Assembly (NCBI RefSeq): GCF_002738225.1
Contig: NZ_PEBQ01000001.1
Coordinates: 1 to 64,000 of the forward strand
DNA from: Acetobacter pomorum
GTDB taxonomy: Bacteria > Pseudomonadota > Alphaproteobacteria > Acetobacterales > Acetobacteraceae
Direction of reading: 5' to 3'
DNA: 64,000 bases
Below, piece by piece: positions 1 to 6,673 of this stretch (position 1 is its first letter; every line of letters starts with the position of its first letter). A program made the translations under genes and the position numbers. The notes below the pieces were generated by a model. The model had not been told where the DNA came from and searched no databases. It was given only the letters and a program-made list of their open reading frames with translations.

Positions 1-78
1 GTCATGGCCGATGCACAGCGCCTCGGCGTCACAAAAATCGGGATCGTCGGACAGGAACAGTTCGCCGACGGAAAATGA
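1..78 (+). CDS. exbD: ExbD/TolR-family transporter, C-terminal end
   Basis: Only the last 25 codons are in the window, ending with TGA at 76-78. The visible peptide contains ADAQRLGVTKIGIVGQ. It resembles the C-terminal periplasmic end of ExbD/TolR proteins, where the substrate-energising domain typically ends with a strand reading 'G..kigivte'. ExbD works with ExbB and TonB in the inner membrane to power outer-membrane transport. A strong terminator follows directly, so this is the last gene of its operon. The family call rests on a short peptide and is moderately secure. Confidence 0.6.
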   Translation, partial: VMADAQRLGVTKIGIVGQEQFADGK

Positions 79-80
79 GC

Positions 81-114
81 CTCTCTCTTTAAGGAAAATT
101 CCTTAAAGAGAGAG
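81..114 (+). terminator. Rho-independent terminator after exbD-like gene
   Basis: A perfect 15-bp inverted repeat (81-95 with 100-114, arm CTCTCTCTTTAAGGA) with a 4-nt loop starts two bases after the stop codon and is followed by TTATTT. It can also end transcription arriving from the opposite small gene. Confidence 0.8.
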
Positions 115-147
115 TTATTTCAAGCATATACATGCTACAAATCCTAT

Positions 148-309
148 TTAAGGATTTGGTTTTTTTGTTGGCTTTTTAGGTGGATCTTTATCCCCTGTAA
201 AACCGGTTTGAGATGGTGGATCACTAGCAGGAAAGCTTTCATCCAAGGCTTCATCAAGTTTTTTGTCCTGCGCCTGTTTTTTACTGGCTTTGTCTTTCTT
301 TTCACTCAT
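148..309 (-). CDS. Small acidic/basic hypothetical protein (53 aa)
   Basis: The protein starts MSEKKDKASKKQAQ, carries the motif LDEALDESFPASDPPS and ends in a lysine/proline-rich tail. The DESFPASDPPS motif recurs in small uncharacterised proteobacterial proteins (family knowledge; function unknown). I chose the ATG at 307-309 over an upstream ATG because GAGG lies about 8 nt before it. There is no membrane segment or signal peptide. It points toward the exbD terminator and is transcribed alone. Confidence 0.6.
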   Translation of the reverse strand: MSEKKDKASKKQAQDKKLDEALDESFPASDPPSQTGFTGDKDPPKKPTKKPNP

Positions 310-444
310 GACAAACCTCATTCGCATTGTTGTGAAAAACGCGCCCAACAGCAGAAATAGCAGGGAGTTTTAGCGTTGGCCTGTATTTATGCAGGGCATT
401 GAAAGACAACGTGCCATATAAGCAAGGTTTCCATTTTTAATGTG

Positions 445-819
445 TTAAAAAGATTTTTTTAAAATTTCAGAGGCCATGTTTCGTTGGTTGCGACATTCCT
501 GCCCAAGAAAGTCCAGTAAGGCACGGACAGCAGGAACGAGCCCACGGCGTGAAGGAAATACAGCATGAATAATACCGGCTTGCGGATGCCAGCCAGGAAG
601 AACACGTACTAAACGCCCTGCTTCAATATCTTGCCAAACCATCATTGTAGGAAGTTGGACAATACCTGCACCCACAAGAGCAGCTTCGCGGAGCACGGCC
701 ATATCATCTGTTGCCAGCCGTGGTTCATGAAAAACGGCGGCTGTTTGTCCTTCCTGGTTTTCAAGTAACCAGGAATGAGAACCCGGAGTGGTATGAAAAT
801 CCAGGCTGGGAAAGGCGTT
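445..819 (-). pseudogene. LysR-type regulator, 3' half (effector-binding domain), cut by the Mu-like element
   Basis: This encodes the C-terminal effector-binding half of a LysR regulator (NAFPSLDFHTTPGSHSWLL onward, then ATDDMAVLREAALVGAGIVQLP). An ATG inside the element at 834 gives an apparent 129-codon ORF, but it has no DNA-binding domain. The missing N-terminal half is at 8950-9506. Joining 8950-9506 to 445-814 gives 927 nt, exactly 308 codons plus stop, and restores PADLNAFPSLDF across the junction. The intact gene would have faced away from the pirin gene at 9623, a common regulator/target arrangement. Confidence 0.93.
815..819. repeat. Target-site duplication GCGTT, left copy
   Basis: GCGTT directly abuts the TGTA terminus of the element at 820 and is repeated at 8950-8954. 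Five base pairs is the duplication size made by Mu-family transposition. Deleting one copy restores the LysR frame. Confidence 0.9.
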
Positions 820-890
820 TGTAAGGGGACACATGAAATGAGACTAGAAGATAGACGGGATTAAACGGGACGATACGGGATTTGGTGGGA
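820..890. repeat. Left end of Mu-like element with 10-bp phased repeats
   Basis: The terminus TGTAAGGGGACACATGAAAT mirrors the right end. From 851 to 890 four consecutive 10-bp units each end in GGGA (atagacggga, ttaaacggga, cgatacggga, tttggtggga), so the motif recurs on one helical face. Such phasing would suit cooperative binding by a transposase or repressor; that role is inferred. Confidence 0.75.
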
Positions 891-1440
891 TAATAACGTG
901 AGGAAAACCGCCACTGGTAGCATTTTCAAGAGGACTTATATTTTAGCGACGGCCCTGTAGGTGATGTCTGACACCTGGTAGCGATTTTGGCGGAAAAGAC
1001 ATGAGATATGAGACCTCATATTTTACTCAAAACCAATCTATACAATCGGACTTCAAGATAACATCTAAATTGGCGTTAAATGGCCTTTAAAAGGCATTTG
1101 AAAGCTATTTTCTATATAACGCAAAGCATCGCGCATAATAGGTTTTTTGCTTGTCTTGAGCGTCCCAGAACCGACAAGAAACTGGGAAAAACCTGAAAAT
1201 AGCAAAAATTATAAATAAATCATTTATTATCAATTAGTTATAATGAAAAATACAAAATCAAACCTGAAACAACCGCGAAATAACTGGGAAGCAAAAAGAC
1301 ATGAATTTAACGTGACTTTTCACCGCGATAAGTCGCCGTGAGAAGTCACCGGAACAAAGCTACGGAAGAAAGCTAACGAACGAACTATCAATATAGTGGG
1401 GTTCCGGGGTTTGAGGATGAGACATATTGAATGACTATGT
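891..1440. other. Non-coding left region of the Mu-like element
   Basis: About 550 bp of mostly AT-rich DNA with no ORF of coding character on either strand. A short dyad (AGGTG with CACCT, near 959-975) is visible. In Mu-like phages this region would normally hold the repressor and early transposition genes, which are absent here. Confidence 0.5.
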
Positions 1441-1588
1441 ATCAAACGGACACGCTTGTCCGTTTGATCAGATGTGTCGCGCTAGCGTCAATCATCGCGT
1501 GTCAGTTTGGTTTGGGTAGTCATTAATCTTTCAAGTTCGCAAGTTTCGTTCACGTATTCGATCAAACCGATACGCTAGTAGGTTTGAT
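1441..1588. promoter_or_regulatory. Pair of related dyads exactly 120 bp apart, likely operators
   Basis: The first dyad is a perfect 12-bp inverted repeat, ATCAAACGGACA (1441-1452) with TGTCCGTTTGAT (1457-1468), around CGCT. The second is ATCAAACC (1561-1568) with GGTTTGAT (1581-1588), also with an ACGCT centre. Their centres are 1454.5 and 1574.5. The half-site ATCAAAC(C/G)G also occurs in the right-end repeats (8903-8943). In Mu the repressor and transposase share operators through related N-terminal domains, so these are good candidates for binding by the protein at 2215. Confidence 0.65.
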
Positions 1589-1623
1589 TGCCTTCTTTTA
1601 ATCCTGCAAAAATTCCTATTGAC

Positions 1624-1728
1624 GGCAAGAGTCCGGCTTGCCTATGGTTGTTTCGGGCGTAGAAACCCATTAAAGGCGGCAAAGCACCGCTGCGCGAGAG
1701 TCTATCACTCGTACCGGTGCTCTTTTTG
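1624..1728 (+). ncRNA. Candidate structured small RNA ending in a terminator
   Basis: Successive hairpins: GGCAAG (1624-1629) with CTTGCC (1637-1642); alternatively GCC/ATGG/GTTTC (1640-1654) with GAAAC/CCAT/GGC (1662-1677). Then an intrinsic terminator, AGCACCG (1683-1689) with CGGTGCT (1715-1721), is followed by a CTTTTTG run. No ORF crosses it. It could be a phage small RNA or a leader/attenuator; no promoter was assigned. Confidence 0.45.
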
Positions 1729-1764
1729 TGCCCACGTTACGGGTGCATACTAGCGCGAGATTAT

Positions 1765-1847
1765 CGCCGGGAGGCGATGACGTATGTCCAGGGCGAAAGC
1801 CTAAAGGTCATCGTGCCGTTACCTTTAGCGGTTTCTAACTCCCGGCG
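1765..1847 (+). ncRNA. Three-way-junction RNA motif, copy 1
   Basis: P1 is a perfect 9-bp stem, CGCCGGGAG (1765-1773) with CTCCCGGCG (1839-1847). P2 is CGATGAC (1775-1781) with GTCATCG (1807-1813), capped after GTATGTCCA by a GGC-GAAA-GCC hairpin (1792-1801), with TAAAG on the 3' side (1802-1806). P3 is CCGTTA (1816-1821) with TAGCGG (1826-1831). The joining strand to P1 is TTTCTAA. The same layout and the same conserved strands occur at 34612-34694 in the other element. It lies 53 nt upstream of the gene at 1901, and a terminator precedes it. The structure was paired by hand. Confidence 0.7.
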
Positions 1848-1900
1848 GCGCTCGTGGTGGGCGTCGCCAATGCCTTAGAAAGCATTAAGGGACTGACGCT

Positions 1901-2161
1901 ATGTTGAAATTCGATATTGACCCAGACTATCCGCTTCTTGGTCTGGAAAATTGCAGACAAGGCGTGGAAATGTTGATTGGCCTGATTTCAGGTAAGTCTG
2001 ACATGGAATTCATGGATGGTGCTGCGGTCGCTGGGTTGGTTGCTCAGTTACAAGCCATAAGCGGTGGCATTTCCGATGTTCATGAAATTGTGCACGCTCA
2101 GCTGTGTGAACGGACAGACAAAGAGCCTCGCCTGACCACAGGCAAACGGTCGGTGGCGTAG
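1901..2161 (+). CDS. Hypothetical 86-aa protein, RNA-motif-linked
   Basis: Not recognised. The protein is soluble and mainly helical by composition (GVEMLIGLISGKSDMEF, AAVAGLVAQLQAISGG) with a basic C-terminus. Terminators lie upstream (1683-1728) and downstream (2176-2199), so the gene forms its own unit with the three-way-junction RNA at 1765-1847 as its leader. Between the RNA and the ATG there is a further small hairpin (AATGC with GCATT). This looks like a moron, an extra phage gene with its own control. The reading frame is short but bounded by clear signals. Confidence 0.55.
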   Translation: MLKFDIDPDYPLLGLENCRQGVEMLIGLISGKSDMEFMDGAAVAGLVAQLQAISGGISDVHEIVHAQLCERTDKEPRLTTGKRSVA

Positions 2162-2175
2162 TATAACAGGATTTC

Positions 2176-2199
2176 AGGCAGCTTTCGGGCTGCCTTTTT
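2176..2199 (+). terminator. Rho-independent terminator
   Basis: AGGCAGC (2176-2182) pairs with GCTGCCT (2189-2195) over a 6-nt loop and runs into TTTTTC. It closes the unit of the 86-aa gene. Confidence 0.85.
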
Positions 2200-2214
2200 C
2201 ATAGGTTCTTCACA

Positions 2215-2796
2215 ATGAACATTTTTGATCAGGACACACTTGATTTAGCTGCTGGCATTTCTGCTGATAAGCTGGCCAATATGCAGCGGCGGATGCGCTA
2301 TCTGGAAGCCGCACTGGCACAAGTTACAGGGCAAGATAACAGCTTGCGTGAATGGTTTCCTGCAGCGGAGTTGGTTAGCTATCAGTTGCCAGGATTACCT
2401 GTGACAGCATCTGGGCTTATCCGACACGCTAAGGCCCATAAATGGGATTACCGAATAGCAGAGGGGTTGCGTGGAGAACGGATAGAATATCACTTCACAT
2501 CCCTTCCACAACAGGCATTCAACGAAATGCTAGAAAGAGTTTTACGGAATGCAAAAACAACATATGAAATATCTAGTCTTGTGCCCACCATACCAAGACC
2601 TGCAAAAATACGCAGACCAAGCCAAAAAACGGACCCAACGCCACAGTGGCTTCTGCCTTTGATGAGAATACTTCGGGAAAAACCTATTTCGGTAGGGCAT
2701 GCAATGAAAATGCTGCCAGCAGATGCAGTTACTGGCGAGAGACCAGATATTCAGGAAGTAGTAAACACACTTAAGAAACTCGGCATGTTAGCTTAA
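2215..2796 (+). CDS. Repressor-like protein with Mu-type DNA-binding domain (193 aa)
   Basis: After a short N-terminal helix, residues about 45-105 (EWFPAAEL, LPGLPVTASGLIRHAKAHKW, EYHFTSLPQQA) resemble the winged-helix domain shared by Mu transposase and Mu repressor. The C-terminal part (PISVGHAMKMLPADAV, EVVNTLKKLGMLA) looks like a second small helical domain. There is no DDE catalytic core and the length is far below MuA (about 660 aa), so this is a repressor or a free DNA-binding protein rather than a transposase. Likely targets are the dyads at 1441-1588 and the element ends, which share the ATCAAAC half-site. An alternative is the N-terminal remnant of a transposase fused to other sequence. 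Confidence 0.6.
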   Translation: MNIFDQDTLDLAAGISADKLANMQRRMRYLEAALAQVTGQDNSLREWFPAAELVSYQLPGLPVTASGLIRHAKAHKWDYRIAEGLRGERIEYHFTSLPQQAFNEMLERVLRNAKTTYEISSLVPTIPRPAKIRRPSQKTDPTPQWLLPLMRILREKPISVGHAMKMLPADAVTGERPDIQEVVNTLKKLGMLA

Positions 2797-2802
2797 CTTA
2801 GC

Positions 2803-2844
2803 GGAGCAAAGTCCGTAATCTTTACAGGGAGCGGACTTTGCTCC
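2803..2844. repeat. Perfect 13-bp inverted repeat between genes
   Basis: GGAGCAAAGTCCG (2803-2815) pairs with CGGACTTTGCTCC (2832-2844) around a 16-nt loop. There is no U-run after it on the + strand, so it is an uncertain terminator; it could be a regulatory hairpin or operator between the repressor-like gene and the Mor-like gene. Confidence 0.6.
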
Positions 2845-2883
2845 AATAAAAATTACATCTATATATTTATTTACGGAAAAATC

Positions 2884-3228
2884 ATGAAACCACCTCCATC
2901 TATTGCATGGCTTGTCGAAGCTCTTGGAGAGGAAACCACTCTACAATTTATCGAAACTTGCGGGGGGCAACGTATCATGATTCCTCGTGGATATAAGGGT
3001 AGTCTTCTTGAAAACCTTTATGGAGAAGATCTGGCAAAAATTATCGTAGAAAAACACGCAGGACAGCCATGGCAAGTGCCTTTAGCAAAAACATGGCGGG
3101 TGTATATGCTGGCTCGACGAGGACTATCCCATAATGAGATTGCTGCTCGTCTTGGAATTAGTTGGCGGCAGGTAACTAATCTTTATGGAAAGCGTCCAGA
3201 TGTAGATCGCCGCGTTGGTAGTTCTTGA
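2884..3228 (+). CDS. Mor/C-like transcription activator (114 aa)
   Basis: The N-terminal part (FIETCGGQRIMIPRGY) matches the dimerisation region typical of Mor/C activators of Mu phages, where a glycine and an IPxG strand are conserved. The C-terminal part has an HTH, LSHNEIAARLGISWRQVTNLY (about residues 80-100). Mor activates the middle promoter and C the late promoters, so this protein would switch on the structural genes downstream. A second, diverged relative lies at 3529. Confidence 0.65.
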   Translation: MKPPPSIAWLVEALGEETTLQFIETCGGQRIMIPRGYKGSLLENLYGEDLAKIIVEKHAGQPWQVPLAKTWRVYMLARRGLSHNEIAARLGISWRQVTNLYGKRPDVDRRVGSS

Positions 3229-3528
3229 AAATGTTTGAGTGAACAAGAAATCAATAATTTTCATATTCGTAGGCGGGCATATTTTGCCGTGTGGTGCATC
3301 GTGGGGGTTTATGGTGTGATTATCTGTGGGTGATATGAAAACGCCCCCAGCACCCTTTTAGACCCTTTTAGAAACCTTTTAATAATTGACTACCAACAGA
3401 TGAATTTCCCTTGCACATAAAAATATAAAATTACCTGATCTTTCTAAGATATATGGTGATGTAATTACGCACACTGATATGTCCCCCTGTTCTCCTTCAT
3501 AGGTAAGGCATGAAGGAGAGTTCGTCAC
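3229..3528. other. Intergenic region with three tandem decamers
   Basis: About 300 bp without a gene. It contains consecutive copies of ACCCTTTTAG (3352-3361, 3362-3371) followed by a third diverged copy ending near 3382. The position, between two Mor-like genes, fits a Mor-dependent promoter, but I could not assign -10 or -35 boxes. Confidence 0.5.
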
Positions 3529-3888
3529 ATGTCTTGTAAAAAAACATTCTCCCTAAGATATTTGCAGAAGATAATGCCAGAAGACATTCTGGTGTCATTT
3601 CTGGAAAATTTTGGTGGAACGCAAATCTACATTCCTAAAACACTAGGGATAGTTGATAGTCCTGCTAAAAAATGTCCCTTAAATGCAGTACCATCACTTC
3701 AGCATAAGCAAGATTTGCGGGAAACGTGGGGTGGAATGGATGTGCAGGTTCCTTCATGTAAGCCCTTTCTTGCTGCATATTATTTGAAGCAAGGATTGCA
3801 CGCTCGGGTAATTTCCAGAAAGCTTGGCATGACAATACGCGGTGTTCTTAACATTGCGAGAACTGCCAGAATGGAAGGGGCGATTTAA
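3529..3888 (+). CDS. Second Mor/C-like activator (119 aa)
   Basis: The architecture matches the protein at 2884: FLENFGGTQIYIPKTLG in the N-terminal half and a C-terminal helix-turn-helix (LAAYYLKQGLHARVISRKLGM, about residues 84-105). Two Mor-like proteins in sequence resemble the Mor-then-C cascade of Mu, so this one may be the late activator. A ribosome site GAAGGAGAG precedes the ATG. Its stop TAA overlaps the ATG of the protease gene (TAATG at 3886-3890), so the activator is translationally coupled to head genes. In Mu many genes lie between C and the protease. Confidence 0.6.
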   Translation: MSCKKTFSLRYLQKIMPEDILVSFLENFGGTQIYIPKTLGIVDSPAKKCPLNAVPSLQHKQDLRETWGGMDVQVPSCKPFLAAYYLKQGLHARVISRKLGMTIRGVLNIARTARMEGAI

Positions 3889-4499
3889 TGCCAATCCATT
3901 CTTCCGCTACATTTATCGAGCTTCATACAGAACAGAACTCTGTTCCCATTTGGATACATATTGTGCCGTCTGGAACATTTTCTGGACGCGATGGAAGAGG
4001 TCCGTTCCACTTAAAAGATCCGCAGGGCGTCATTGCCAGTTCACTGGCAGAAGGAAGCATTCCCGTTGATTATAACCATGCCGTATATCAAGCAGGTTCA
4101 AAAGCTGCCGGGGCTGCAGGGTGGATAGATCGCATGGAAAACCGTGCTAATGGGATATGGGCCCATGTGGAATGGACATCCAGCGCAAAAAAAGCCATCG
4201 CGGACCGTGAGTGGCGATTTATTTCACCTGCTTTTATGTCCACAAAAACTGGTGATATTACGCGCATTGATAGCGTTGGCTTGGTGAACCGGCCTAATCT
4301 GGCACTGCTCTCGTTAAATAGCAGGCAGGCATACAACAATCATGATGGCATGAACGCCAGTGATATTGTTGCGGGTATGCGGAAGGATATTGTCCTTATC
4401 CGAGAAAGTCTTAACCAAAACATGCAGAAACAAGAAAAACATCCAGATGAAAGAAACATTGATCTGGAAATAAAGAAAAATCTTGGCCTAACGGCTTAA
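3888..4499 (+). CDS. Mu gpI-like head maturation protease (203 aa)
   Basis: The protein contains the pattern seen in Mu I-like proteases: VPIWIHIVPSGTFSGRDGR near the start, VDYNHAV (about 64-70, candidate catalytic histidine), AAGWIDRME, then DREWRFISPAF and GDITRIDSVGLVNRPNL. It would process the head scaffold during prohead assembly. At about 200 residues it is much shorter than Mu gpI (about 360 aa) and stops at IKKNLGLTA, where the scaffold part of the family normally begins. A matching scaffold-like piece starting SSEIKKHLGL is encoded separately at 5614-6123. Confidence 0.8.
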   Translation: MPIHSSATFIELHTEQNSVPIWIHIVPSGTFSGRDGRGPFHLKDPQGVIASSLAEGSIPVDYNHAVYQAGSKAAGAAGWIDRMENRANGIWAHVEWTSSAKKAIADREWRFISPAFMSTKTGDITRIDSVGLVNRPNLALLSLNSRQAYNNHDGMNASDIVAGMRKDIVLIRESLNQNMQKQEKHPDERNIDLEIKKNLGLTA

Positions 4500-4518
4500 A
4501 TAAAAGGACTTATCAAAC

Positions 4519-5607
4519 GTGGAAATCTCACAAAGTAATCTTTCAGCCTTATTTACCAACTTCAATCTTGTATTCAATCAAGCATTGGAAAGTGCTCAAT
4601 CCCATTACAAGGATGTGAGCATGATTGTGCCAAGCAAGACAGAAACAGAAGTATACAAGTTTCTGAACAATTTGCCTGGAATGCACGAATGGGTTGGCAG
4701 TCGAACGATTAACAGACTATCTGGAAGCGGATTTGCGATCTGCAACAAGAATTGGGAACAAACAATTGGTTTGGATCGCAATGATGTTGAAGACGATAAA
4801 TATGGTTTTTTCGGCCCACTGGTGCGTAATATGGCGGTTTCTGGTGCCTCTCATCCTGACGAGTTGATTTTTAGTTTGTTGGGAGATGGTTTTACCAAAA
4901 AGTGTTACGATGGACAGAACTTCTTTGATAGCGCACACCCTGTTACACTAGATGGAACTGAGGACATCCGCACATATTCCAATGTTTTTGGATCAGGGAA
5001 GTGTGCGCCATGGTTCTTACTTGATTGCAGCCGCCCTATACGACCTCTGATCTTTCAGAGCCGACGCCCTTTAACATTTACACAAAAGACCAATGTTTCT
5101 GATAGCAATGTATTCTTTGAGAATACATTCTATTATGGGGCCGACGCCCGTTACAATGTTGGGTTTGGGCTTCCCCAGTTGGCATTTGCTTGCACAGCGC
5201 CTCTGACACCATACAACTATTCTGTAGTGCGAGCTGCCATGATGAGCCAGATGTCCGCAACGGGGCGCCCTCTTGGTATTAAGCCAACGCATCTCGTGAC
5301 CGTTCCTGGTAATGAATCTGCTGCTTTGCGTATTCTCCATTCTGAAACCATTGAAGCAACGACTAATGAATGGGCGGGAACAGCAACGCCTATCATTACT
5401 CAATACCTTATGGGTGCATCTGGTGCGACAAATGTATGGGGAAATGTTGCCGATTTTGTAAATCCTAATGACAGCTATGGAGCGGGCTCTTCGGTTACGG
5501 ATGATGGAAAACCGCCAGCAACAATCGTTGCAGGCGCAACAATTACTCCTAACACAGAAGATACAGACGATGGCAGCACGACATCTTCTGGAAATAAAAC
5601 ATCTTAA
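4519..5607 (+). CDS. Mu gpT-like major head protein (362 aa)
   Basis: The N-terminus (ISQSNLSALFTNFNLVFNQALE) and the following FLNNLPGMHEWVGSRTINRL match Mu gpT major head subunits. Further family features are NNWEQTIGL-like NKNWEQTIGLDRNDVEDDKYG and the DGQNFFDSAHPV segment. The start is a GTG at 4519 with AAAGGAC upstream; no nearby ATG fits the domain start. Length is above the usual 300-310 aa. It includes an unusual middle stretch (CSRPIRPLIFQSRRPLTFTQK) and a low-complexity Thr/Asp/Ser tail. It would form the capsid shell together with the protease at 3888. Confidence 0.82.
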   Translation: MEISQSNLSALFTNFNLVFNQALESAQSHYKDVSMIVPSKTETEVYKFLNNLPGMHEWVGSRTINRLSGSGFAICNKNWEQTIGLDRNDVEDDKYGFFGPLVRNMAVSGASHPDELIFSLLGDGFTKKCYDGQNFFDSAHPVTLDGTEDIRTYSNVFGSGKCAPWFLLDCSRPIRPLIFQSRRPLTFTQKTNVSDSNVFFENTFYYGADARYNVGFGLPQLAFACTAPLTPYNYSVVRAAMMSQMSATGRPLGIKPTHLVTVPGNESAALRILHSETIEATTNEWAGTATPIITQYLMGASGATNVWGNVADFVNPNDSYGAGSSVTDDGKPPATIVAGATITPNTEDTDDGSTTSSGNKTS

Positions 5608-5613
5608 TTTTTA

Positions 5614-6123
5614 GTGGAAACTAAATTCATGAAATCTTCGGAAATAAAGAAACATCTTGGCCTTAATACCGAGGCTACTGATGAAGATGTTTTGTCTGCA
5701 TTAGATATGGCAGCTTCTATTGTATCCACTTTTCGAGAATGTGGCGAAAAATTAGGATTACATGCTCAATCTTCTCCTAAAGAAATCGCTGCATTGTTGG
5801 GAAAAAGAGAAAGCACAGCCGTATCTGAACTTCGCTCGGAATTAGTCGTCATGAGTGAAGAAGTGAGTTCACTACGTGAAGAAGTGCTTCATGCTCATGC
5901 GGTCAATTATATTGAAAGGATGATGACTGAAAAATTCATCAATGATGATTTGAAAGAGAAGTTGATCTCTTTGCATGCAAGAGGTGAAGTTGAGTTGGTG
6001 AAATCCATGATTGCTGGATTGATGGATGTGCCACTGGATGCTTTTCACAAATATAAACCTCCTGCTGATAACGGTACAAAAAATAGCCCTATTGATGATG
6101 AAATCAAAAGAAATCTCGCTTAA
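5614..6123 (+). CDS. Scaffold-like protein, probably a separated gpI C-terminal domain (169 aa)
   Basis: Residues 7-30 (KSSEIKKHLGLNTEATDEDVLSAL) echo both the end of the protease at 3888 (IKKNLGLTA) and the start of the scaffold region of gpI-like proteins. The middle is a predicted coiled coil (AVSELRSELVVMSEEVSSLREEV), and the end (DDEIKRNLA) repeats the same motif. I infer that the scaffold domain usually fused to the protease is encoded here as a separate protein after the head gene. Two starts are possible: GTG at 5614 or ATG at 5629. Neither has a strong ribosome site. Confidence 0.55.
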   Translation: METKFMKSSEIKKHLGLNTEATDEDVLSALDMAASIVSTFRECGEKLGLHAQSSPKEIAALLGKRESTAVSELRSELVVMSEEVSSLREEVLHAHAVNYIERMMTEKFINDDLKEKLISLHARGEVELVKSMIAGLMDVPLDAFHKYKPPADNGTKNSPIDDEIKRNLA

Positions 6124-6148
6124 AAAGTAGCAGTGCAGGAGCCATTCT

Positions 6149-6673
6149 ATGTCTTTGATTGCCTTGAAAAAAATAGAGAAATCTCGATCCATCCTAGCAA
6201 AGGAATTAGAATTTCTATCGCAAAATGACATGAATGGTTCTGGAGGAGCTTGGCTGCATTTTTATAAAAGGTCCAAGGAAAACCTCTCTTTTAGAGAGGC
6301 ACTTGTTACAATCGTGGCTTTGTTAGGAAACGTGAGTTTCTCCAATAGTATTCCAGAAGAACAATCTGATATTGATGCGATCTTACCTTATTCTGGGGAT
6401 GCGTTTAAAGATGCTCGCTTCCCATTATCAAATATCCATAATCCTTTAAGTTGGTTCAAAATGGCTTCGGCCTGGGAGACATTTGCTTCAGAGTGGGTAG
6501 ATGCCACTGAAAAATGTAATGGCTGGAATGAAGAAGCTAAAGGGCGTTTGTTGGAGAAAGCGCGCACCAACACCGAACTTTATCTAGCAATGGTGAAAAT
6601 CGGATGCACCTGTACTTATAATATCCTGATTGTGTCTTGTGATCCCCGTCACACAGAGAGCGTGGGCAAATGA
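6149..6673 (+). CDS. Hypothetical phage protein (174 aa)
   Basis: Not recognised. The sequence is helical and rich in aromatic and charged residues (NPLSWFKMASAWETFASEW) with a cysteine-containing C-terminus (IGCTCTYNILIVSCDPRH). By position, between head and tape measure, it could be a head-tail joining or tail assembly protein. Its TGA overlaps the tape-measure ATG (ATGA at 6670-6673). GCAGGAG gives a ribosome site upstream of the start. AT-rich like its upstream neighbours. Confidence 0.55.
   Translation: MSLIALKKIEKSRSILAKELEFLSQNDMNGSGGAWLHFYKRSKENLSFREALVTIVALLGNVSFSNSIPEEQSDIDAILPYSGDAFKDARFPLSNIHNPLSWFKMASAWETFASEWVDATEKCNGWNEEAKGRLLEKARTNTELYLAMVKIGCTCTYNILIVSCDPRHTESVGK

Noticed and set aside
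445..834. Annotating a functional 129-aa LysR effector protein
   Set aside because: Its first 5-6 codons come from the Mu-like element and it lacks a DNA-binding domain; it is half of an interrupted gene.
2215..2796. Calling the 193-aa Mu-domain protein a transposase
   Set aside because: It has no DDE catalytic core and is less than a third of MuA length; repressor-like is the safer reading.
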